Part shown: positions 1 to 4,419 of the stretch, in pieces | Layout of the letters: every line of letters begins with the position of its first letter | Numbering within the stretch: position 1 is the first letter of the stretch | DNA from: an uncultured Verrucomicrobiota bacterium | GTDB lineage: Bacteria > Verrucomicrobiota > Verrucomicrobiia > Limisphaerales > UBA9464 | Assembly: GCA_903864375.1 (NCBI GenBank) | Contig: CAIPFS010000436.1 | Location: 1-6,348 of the forward strand | Direction: 5' to 3' | Length of the DNA: 6,348 nt | Notes under the pieces: model-generated | What the model was told of the DNA's origin: nothing | The model's database searches: none | The model's input: the letters and a program-made list of their open reading frames with translations, nothing else | Program-made: the position numbers and the translations under genes

Positions 1-33
1 CGGCTCGGCAGGAGCCTCGCTACCAATGTAGCG
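1..33. repeat. Tandem-hairpin repeat, probable dispersed (REP-like) element, cut by the left edge
   Basis: Two perfect inverted repeats lie side by side. The first is GGCTC (2-6), loop GGCAG, GAGCC (12-16). The second is CGCTAC (18-23), loop CAAT, GTAGCG (28-33). Two perfect stems within 33 bases in otherwise plain intergenic DNA is the layout of REP/BIME-type elements. The minus-strand core GAGGCTCCTGCCGAGCC matches my memory of a short repeat scattered through Verrucomicrobiota genomes, often mistranslated as peptides such as GSAGAS or EAPAEP; I could not check this. The element may continue left of the window. It could instead be a double-hairpin transcription terminator of a gene to the left, although no T-run follows on either strand. 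Confidence 0.5.
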
Positions 34-378
34 GGTATTCAATAGGTGACGGTGATGAGTCCCAAGTCCATGGCAGGGCGAACATCCCGGTGAGCCGCGG
101 CGGTTCGGATCGTCTCTGATCACCCACAGCCCTCTTCTTTTCCACCTTTTAAAGAATCCCCGTTGTGGCATCAACCGGCAGCACCATGGTGCGGGCCTTC
201 AGCCCTCAAAATAACCGTTTTGCTGCACCCTGGCCGCTGGCCTGGGCTGGGCTGGATTCGGGCCGTGGGCCCTCAAAGAAAAGCATGTCGGCTTTTCGAG
301 GTGTTCATCGCTGGATTCCCCTTCAACGGTCGGGATCAGCGTTCATTTGCGGATGATCTCCTGCGGGAATGATGCCGG
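34..378. other. Intergenic region without a supported gene
   Basis: This is the 3' flank of the epimerase gene. A plus-strand frame is open from 94 to 372, but its first start codons are TTG (163) or GTG (in another frame, 165), neither has a ribosome binding site, and the translation is rich in W, P, G and R and matches no family I know. Two small inverted repeats are visible: GGGCC-gtg-GGCCC at 260-272, and AAAAGC (279-284) with GCTTTT (291-296), the latter enclosed by CCTC (271-274) and GAGG (298-301). On the minus strand the second could act as a weak transcription end about 80 bases past the epimerase stop, but there is no clean GC stem followed by a T-run. No tRNA or recognisable small RNA is seen. 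Confidence 0.5.
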
Positions 379-1335
379 CTAAATACCAGCCGTCGCCCGG
401 ATAATCTCCTCGAGCCTGCGGCGCGGACGGAATCCGGTCAGTTCTTCGAGGCGATCCAGGGCCGGGCGTCGGTGTCGCATGTCTTCAAATCCGGCAGAAT
501 AGGCCTGATCGTAGGGAATCAGTTCCACGGTCGACTGGGATCCGAGGATTCGAATGACCAGACGGGCCAGTTCCAGGACCGTGATGGCCTCGTCATTGCC
601 GACATTGATGACCTGCCCAATGGCGGCAGGGGTTGCCCGCAGGCGAATCAGGGCTTCTATGGCATCGTCCACCAGACAAAAACAGCGGGTCTGTTCACCA
701 TCGCCATAGACTCGCAGCGGTTCGCCGGACCTTGCGGCGGCGATGAATCGGGGAAGGACCATGCCGTGACGTCCGGTTTGACGGGGGCCGACCGTATTAA
801 AAAACCGGACCACGGTGACCGGGAGTCCATGCTCGCGCTGGTAGGCCAATGCCAGGAACTCATCCATCAATTTGGAGCAGGCGTAGCTCCATCGACCGAG
901 ATGGGGCGGCCCGATCAACAGGTCGTCGGATTCCGAAAACCGGGGCTTTTGACTTTTCCCATAGACTTCCGAGGTGGAGGCCAGGAGGACTGGGATTCGG
1001 GCCGGAGCGGCGGCGGCGAGGATGGCCTCGGTCTCCCGGAGATTGGTTTCCATGGTCTGGATGGGGGAATGAATCACCAATTCCACTCCGACCGCGGCGG
1101 CGAGGTGAACCACGGAATCGGCGCCGGCCACCAATTCGGTCAAGTCGGGTTGGGCGGACACCTTGCCGTGTCGGAGGGTCAGGCCCGGGTGTCCCCGGAC
1201 GGCGTGAAGATTGGTCAGACTGCCCGTCGATAGATCGTCGATCACGCAAACGGGTTGCCCGCTGGCAAGGATTCTTTCCACAAGATGGGAACCGATGAAG
1301 CCGGCACCGCCGGTGATCACCACAGGTTTTTTCAC
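379..1335 (-). CDS. NAD-dependent nucleotide-sugar epimerase/dehydratase (extended SDR family)
   Basis: This 318-residue protein should convert an NDP-sugar (epimerisation, dehydration or decarboxylation) using tightly bound NAD, feeding surface polysaccharide synthesis in the cytoplasm. What is visible: the extended-SDR Rossmann motif TGGAGFIGSH at residues 8-17, an acidic pair D33-D34 after strand 2 for NAD ribose binding, HLAA at 77-80, the active-site stretch STSEVYG at 120-126 with S122 and E123, and the catalytic pair Y151/K155 (YACSK). RFFNTVGPRQ (177-186) and VYGDGEQTR (209-217) are substrate-side motifs. The SEVYG and NTVGPR signatures place it near UDP-glucuronate decarboxylase and UDP-glucose 4-epimerase, but the substrate cannot be assigned. 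The GTG at 1335 is chosen because the protein then starts four residues before strand 1 and has normal family length. An in-frame GTG at 1614 would add 93 residues without domain character and overlap the lnt start. No clear ribosome binding site precedes 1335. The gene is divergent from lnt. Confidence 0.9.
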   Translation of the reverse strand: MKKPVVITGGAGFIGSHLVERILASGQPVCVIDDLSTGSLTNLHAVRGHPGLTLRHGKVSAQPDLTELVAGADSVVHLAAAVGVELVIHSPIQTMETNLRETEAILAAAAPARIPVLLASTSEVYGKSQKPRFSESDDLLIGPPHLGRWSYACSKLMDEFLALAYQREHGLPVTVVRFFNTVGPRQTGRHGMVLPRFIAAARSGEPLRVYGDGEQTRCFCLVDDAIEALIRLRATPAAIGQVINVGNDEAITVLELARLVIRILGSQSTVELIPYDQAYSAGFEDMRHRRPALDRLEELTGFRPRRRLEEIIRATAGI

Positions 1336-1605
1336 GTGCAGGACGATGGCGGTGACGCTGTCGATAGGGAAGCGGGGATTGGATGTGGCGCGACACCGGA
1401 TGCGGCGGACCGCGAGCTCTCGATTTGATAGTGGGAAAGGGGGAAGGCTCCTAAAGAGGCCACCTGGGGAGGGTTGAAGCGATGAGGTTTGACCTTCGGG
1501 GACGGACGTGGCGCGATATCCGCGCTTGATGTCCTTCGTCCAGATGCCTGTCTCCGCCCCTTGCGAATGCGATGAAAATCCGGTGTTCGCGGGAGGGCAT
1601 GGGAG
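1336..1605. other. Divergent intergenic region between epimerase gene and lnt
   Basis: This region must hold the promoters of both divergent genes. I see no strong sigma-70 pair. The best plus-strand candidate is TTGACC (1489-1494) with a poor -10 (around 1513-1520) and a spacer of 18-20. Two imperfect direct copies of a 17-base sequence lie at 1381-1397 and 1504-1520; they differ at three positions, all transitions, and share the exact core GTGGCGCGA. They could be operator sites or chance in GC-rich DNA. The minus-strand frame of the epimerase stays open across the whole region, but the translation lacks protein character. Confidence 0.4.
1591..1597 (+). promoter_or_regulatory. Ribosome binding site of lnt
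   Basis: The purine run GGGAGGG lies eight bases before the GTG at 1606 and is a good Shine-Dalgarno match. An in-frame stop at 1573-1575 and no other start codon between it and 1606 make this GTG the most upstream possible start, so the site fixes the N-terminus. A second GGGAGG at 1601-1606 overlaps the start codon and is too close to work for it. Confidence 0.5.
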
Positions 1606-3381
1606 GTGATTCACCGATTCGAGAGTTGGAAGAGGGCCCTCACTTCGCCCTCTGCCGCTGTTTACGGCCTTGCGGTTCTTTCGGCGGTGGCCCTGGCCCT
1701 GGCATTCCCGTTGCCCGGTTGGTCGGGACTGGCGTGGGTTTCACCCGGGTTGCTCTGGCTGACCCTGCTCGGTGCTCCGGCTCGATTGGCCTTTCGGGCT
1801 GGATGGTTGGCCGGCTTCCTGCATTTCCTGATTTCCCTTTCCTGGCTCCTGCACATGCCCTTTCCCGCCGGCGCGGCGGCCGGGTGGCTGGCGTTGTCGG
1901 CCTATTGTGGCCTCTATTGGGGAATCTGGTGCTGGCTGTCGGTCCGGATAGCCGAGGGATTCCTGCCCGGCCCCAATATCGTCCCCGTCGATTCCCGCCG
2001 CTGGTTTGAAGCCGCGCAGCGGTGGGTCCAGACCGGATGGTTGACGCGCCTGCGGGTGGCGGTCCTGACCGCCTGCGCCTGGGTGGCTCTGGAGTGCGTC
2101 CGAGGTCGACTGATGTCCGGCTTTCCCTGGAATTTCCTGGGGATTAGCCAATGGCGCAACGCCCCCCTGATCCAGGTCGCCAGCGTGACCGGCGTTTATG
2201 GGGTCAGCTTTCTGGTGTGCTGGGGTTCGTTGTCGGTGATGAGTGCGCTGCTCATGGTGGGTACCCAGCCGCGAAACCGCTTTGCCTGGCTGGCCGAGGC
2301 CCGGGTGCCGCTCATGGTTTTGATCTTAATCTCGGGGCTTGGCTTTCGCCGCATCATGACCGTGGGATCGCAGGAGGCCGGTCAGCCGCACCTGAGCCTT
2401 TCCCTGGTCCAACCGTCCATTCCCCAGGAAATCTTGTGGGACAAATCACAAACGTCGGCACGTTTCGAAAAAATCTTCCATCTCTCCAGCCAGGCATTGG
2501 CGTTGCGCCCGGATGTGCTGGTCTGGCCGGAGGGGTGCCTTCAAATCGATGGGCCGGCACCGTTTTATCGCATGCTCGATTTGGTGACCAATACGCCGGC
2601 ATCTTGGATTCTGGGATTCGAAGACGCCACCCGGGATGAGGATGGACGGGAACATGCGTTCAACGCCGCCTGGGACTTTGACGCGCATGGACGGAACCAG
2701 GCCCGGTATCACAAGCAACGCCTCGTGATTTTTGGCGAGTTTGTTCCTCTGGCCCGCTGGCTGCCATTTCTCAAATGGCTCACGCCCATTGGCGGCGGAT
2801 TTGACGCGGGAACCGAGCCCGGTCGTTTTCCAGTGGTTCTTCAGTCGGTCGATTCCACGAACGAGCCGGTTACTGCCATGATTTCGCCCGTGATTTGTTT
2901 TGAGGACATCTTTCCCCACGGCACCCGGAATCAGGTTGCGCCGGACACGGACCTTTTATTGGAACTGACCAACGACGGCTGGTTTTCGGAAAGCAGTGCA
3001 CAATGGCAGCACTGCGCCAATGCGGCCTTTCGGGCGGTGGAGAATGGGGTCCCTCTGGTTCGATGCGCCAATAATGGCATCACCTGCTGGATTGATTCCG
3101 TGGGGCGCTTTCGGGATCAGGTGGGTGGAACCCCGGCGGAGGCATATGCGCCCGGATTTCTTCTGGCCAGCGTTCCCCTGGCCGCCGCCGGGACTCCCCG
3201 TCCACTCACCGTTTATCATGAGCGCGGCGACGTGTTCGCCTGGGGCTGCGTCGGACTGACCATCATGGCCGTTCTGCCCGGGCTTCTGGCCCGACGGCAG
3301 GGCCGCTCCCAAGAATCGATCGGTGCGATACGAACAAGGACGGGGTCCCCATCCCCCGGGGAGTCACCGGCCCAACGGTGA
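1606..3381 (+). CDS. lnt: Apolipoprotein N-acyltransferase
   Basis: Lnt transfers an acyl chain from a phospholipid to the N-terminal cysteine of diacylated apolipoproteins, the last step of lipoprotein maturation in the inner membrane of Gram-negative bacteria. The 591-residue product has about seven hydrophobic segments in residues 15-250, a periplasmic nitrilase-fold domain at roughly 260-530, and a final membrane segment near 543-563, the known Lnt topology. The catalytic triad is present: E309 (WPEG), K370 (YHKQRL) and C431 (ICFED). E378 in FGEF, NDGWF (456-460), WQH (467-469) and NNGIT (489-493) are further Lnt signatures, and LVQPSIPQEILWD (267-279) matches the start of the domain. It is longer than the usual 500-550 residues because of an extra hydrophilic stretch at about 118-150 and a charged tail of about 28 residues after the last membrane segment. 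The start is GTG with a good ribosome binding site. It is a single-gene unit here and probably essential. The call is secure. Confidence 0.96.
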   Translation: MIHRFESWKRALTSPSAAVYGLAVLSAVALALAFPLPGWSGLAWVSPGLLWLTLLGAPARLAFRAGWLAGFLHFLISLSWLLHMPFPAGAAAGWLALSAYCGLYWGIWCWLSVRIAEGFLPGPNIVPVDSRRWFEAAQRWVQTGWLTRLRVAVLTACAWVALECVRGRLMSGFPWNFLGISQWRNAPLIQVASVTGVYGVSFLVCWGSLSVMSALLMVGTQPRNRFAWLAEARVPLMVLILISGLGFRRIMTVGSQEAGQPHLSLSLVQPSIPQEILWDKSQTSARFEKIFHLSSQALALRPDVLVWPEGCLQIDGPAPFYRMLDLVTNTPASWILGFEDATRDEDGREHAFNAAWDFDAHGRNQARYHKQRLVIFGEFVPLARWLPFLKWLTPIGGGFDAGTEPGRFPVVLQSVDSTNEPVTAMISPVICFEDIFPHGTRNQVAPDTDLLLELTNDGWFSESSAQWQHCANAAFRAVENGVPLVRCANNGITCWIDSVGRFRDQVGGTPAEAYAPGFLLASVPLAAAGTPRPLTVYHERGDVFAWGCVGLTIMAVLPGLLARRQGRSQESIGAIRTRTGSPSPGESPAQR

Positions 3382-3395
3382 AGAGAACAACAATC

Positions 3396-3896
3396 CTATT
3401 CTGTTGTGATCGCTTCCTTCAGCAACCCATCCAGGTCCAAAGCGCGGGTATACATGGCCAGATTTCCCTCAGGTGTGAGCGGCCATTCTTTTTGGGGGCG
3501 ATCGCGATACAACTCCACCCCATTGTCATCCGGATCTCGCAGATAAATCGCCTCACTGACGCCGTGATCGGTGGCACCTTCCAATTCAACTCCAGCACGA
3601 AGGACCCGGGCGACTGAGGTTGCCAACTGGGCGCGGTTGGGGAACAGAATGGCGAGATGGTATAGTCCGGTCGTCCTGGGGGGCGGCGGTTGGCCACCGA
3701 GACTTTCCCAGGTGTTCAAGCCGATGTGGTGATGGTAACCGCCAGCGGAAATAAAAGCGGCCTGGCTTCCAAAGCGTTGTCGTAGTTCAAAGCCGAGAAT
3801 CCCGCAGTAAAACGCCAGCGAACGGTTCAGGTCGGCTACCTTCAAATGAACGTGACCGATCGTGACGCCGGGGTGGATTTTATATTCGTCGATCAT
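3396..3896 (-). CDS. VOC-fold metalloprotein, CatE/glyoxalase-like
   Basis: This protein of 166 residues from the ATG at 3896 belongs to the vicinal oxygen chelate superfamily, which includes glyoxalase I, fosfomycin resistance enzymes and extradiol dioxygenases. Two beta-alpha-beta-beta-beta modules are visible: IGHVHLKVADL with AFYCGILGFE, then GLYHLAILFP with YLRDPDDNGVELY. Counted from the ATG, likely metal ligands are H15 (or H17) in GHVHL, H80 in LYHL and E128 in GVELY. The run YHHHIGLNTWES (54-65) and the ending around EWPLTPEGNLAMYTRALDLD are typical of a subfamily often named catechol 2,3-dioxygenase (CatE-like). No aromatic degradation genes are nearby, so the substrate is unknown and dioxygenase activity should not be assumed. 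A TTG at 3914 would add six residues; the ATG is preferred on codon grounds, though neither has a clear ribosome binding site. The stop lies 14 bases from the convergent lnt stop. Confidence 0.88.
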   Translation of the reverse strand: MIDEYKIHPGVTIGHVHLKVADLNRSLAFYCGILGFELRQRFGSQAAFISAGGYHHHIGLNTWESLGGQPPPPRTTGLYHLAILFPNRAQLATSVARVLRAGVELEGATDHGVSEAIYLRDPDDNGVELYRDRPQKEWPLTPEGNLAMYTRALDLDGLLKEAITTE

Positions 3897-3954
3897 GCAT
3901 CGGGAGTGCGGCAACGGACGATTCTGGGCCGGCGCCGCTCGTCCGGGAATTCAG

Positions 3955-3982
3955 AAAAACAGCCTCAGGAGGGTTCCACCTG
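3955..3982 (-). terminator. Possible weak terminator at the end of the coiled-coil gene
   Basis: Read on the minus strand, CAGGTGG-AAC-CCTCCTG (plus 3982 to 3966) forms a 7-pair stem with one T-T mismatch and overlaps the stop codon. It is followed, after six bases, by five T (plus 3959 to 3955). The gap between stem and T-run is long for an intrinsic terminator, so it may be inactive or coincidental. Confidence 0.25.
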
Positions 3983-4303
3983 GGTGGCCTTTTTTGATTC
4001 CGCAGAGGGAGGATCGGTATTGAATTTTTCGGCTGCCTTGCGGGCGGCGGAGGACAATTCCGACCAGGCGCCTTCAATGCCCACCTTCAATTCCTCCCAG
4101 GCACTTTCAGAGGACCCACCCAACTCCTTTAGCTTCGCTTTGAGCTGGGCAATCTTTTCGTCGGTGATGCCCAGTTCATCATTTGCAAAAATTCTCCCGT
4201 CGGCCGCGGCCTGTTTGGCCTTGGCCTTCAAGATGGACAACCGGGCGGTGGCCTCCTCGAGTTGGGCCTCGAATTTTTGACGATAGGCATCACGCAAGCT
4301 CAT
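3965..4303 (-). CDS. Small coiled-coil protein, sll1863 stress-response-like
   Basis: The product is a 112-residue, highly charged, alanine-, glutamate- and lysine-rich protein without membrane segments, signal peptide or cysteine, probably a soluble helical protein. Helical, coiled-coil-prone stretches run from about residue 3 to 36 and from 47 to 94, with a short break near 36-46. The second contains AWEEL (68-72) and AWSEL (79-83), eleven residues apart, a hendecad spacing that would put both tryptophans on one face. The tail from about 95 is polar and disordered-looking (proline, serine, lysine). This pattern, including the xxAWEELKxGxExAWxEL segment, matches small proteins annotated as the sll1863 family of stress response proteins; the molecular role is unknown to me. 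The ATG at 4303 is chosen because the frame further upstream overlaps the transporter gene and translates to arginine- and tryptophan-rich nonsense. A weak purine run (GAGAAAG) lies about ten bases before the ATG. Confidence 0.82.
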   Translation of the reverse strand: MSLRDAYRQKFEAQLEEATARLSILKAKAKQAAADGRIFANDELGITDEKIAQLKAKLKELGGSSESAWEELKVGIEGAWSELSSAARKAAEKFNTDPPSAESKKATQVEPS

Positions 4304-4393
4304 GGGATTCGGTCTTTCTCGATTTTCGAGGGGGCGTTCCGTCTTGGAATGCCTCCATCTCAGCCACCATCGCCCCGTGAAAAACGTTGCCCA

Positions 4394-4399
4394 ACTATA
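4394..4399 (-). promoter_or_regulatory. Possible -10 box for the coiled-coil gene
   Basis: On the minus strand TATAGT matches the sigma-70 -10 consensus at five of six positions and lies in the gap after the transporter stop, about 90 bases before the coiled-coil ATG. The nearest -35-like hexamer, TTGGAA, is 14 bases upstream, shorter than the optimal 16-18, so the promoter is doubtful. If real, it would let the coiled-coil gene be expressed apart from the transporter. Confidence 0.22.
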
Positions 4400-4419
4400 A
4401 ATTCCATCTCTTTTTCCAA

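Noticed and set aside
1..119. C-terminal fragment of a plus-strand gene entering from the left (frame open 3-119)
   Set aside because: The translation shows no family features and its first part is the hairpin repeat; too short to support.
163..372. Plus-strand open frame of 69 codons
   Set aside because: It starts with TTG, has no ribosome binding site, and its translation has no recognisable domain and unusual W/P/G/R content. A second frame starting at 165 overlaps it, as expected of noncoding GC-rich DNA.
472..1233. Plus-strand open frame of 253 codons antisense to the epimerase
   Set aside because: It is glycine-rich, lacks domain motifs, and lies wholly opposite a well-supported gene; a shadow frame typical of GC-rich coding DNA.
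3387..3407. ACAACA/TGTTGT inverted repeat as a bidirectional terminator for lnt and the VOC gene
   Set aside because: The stem is only six AT-rich pairs with a nine-base loop and no T-run, too weak to call a terminator.
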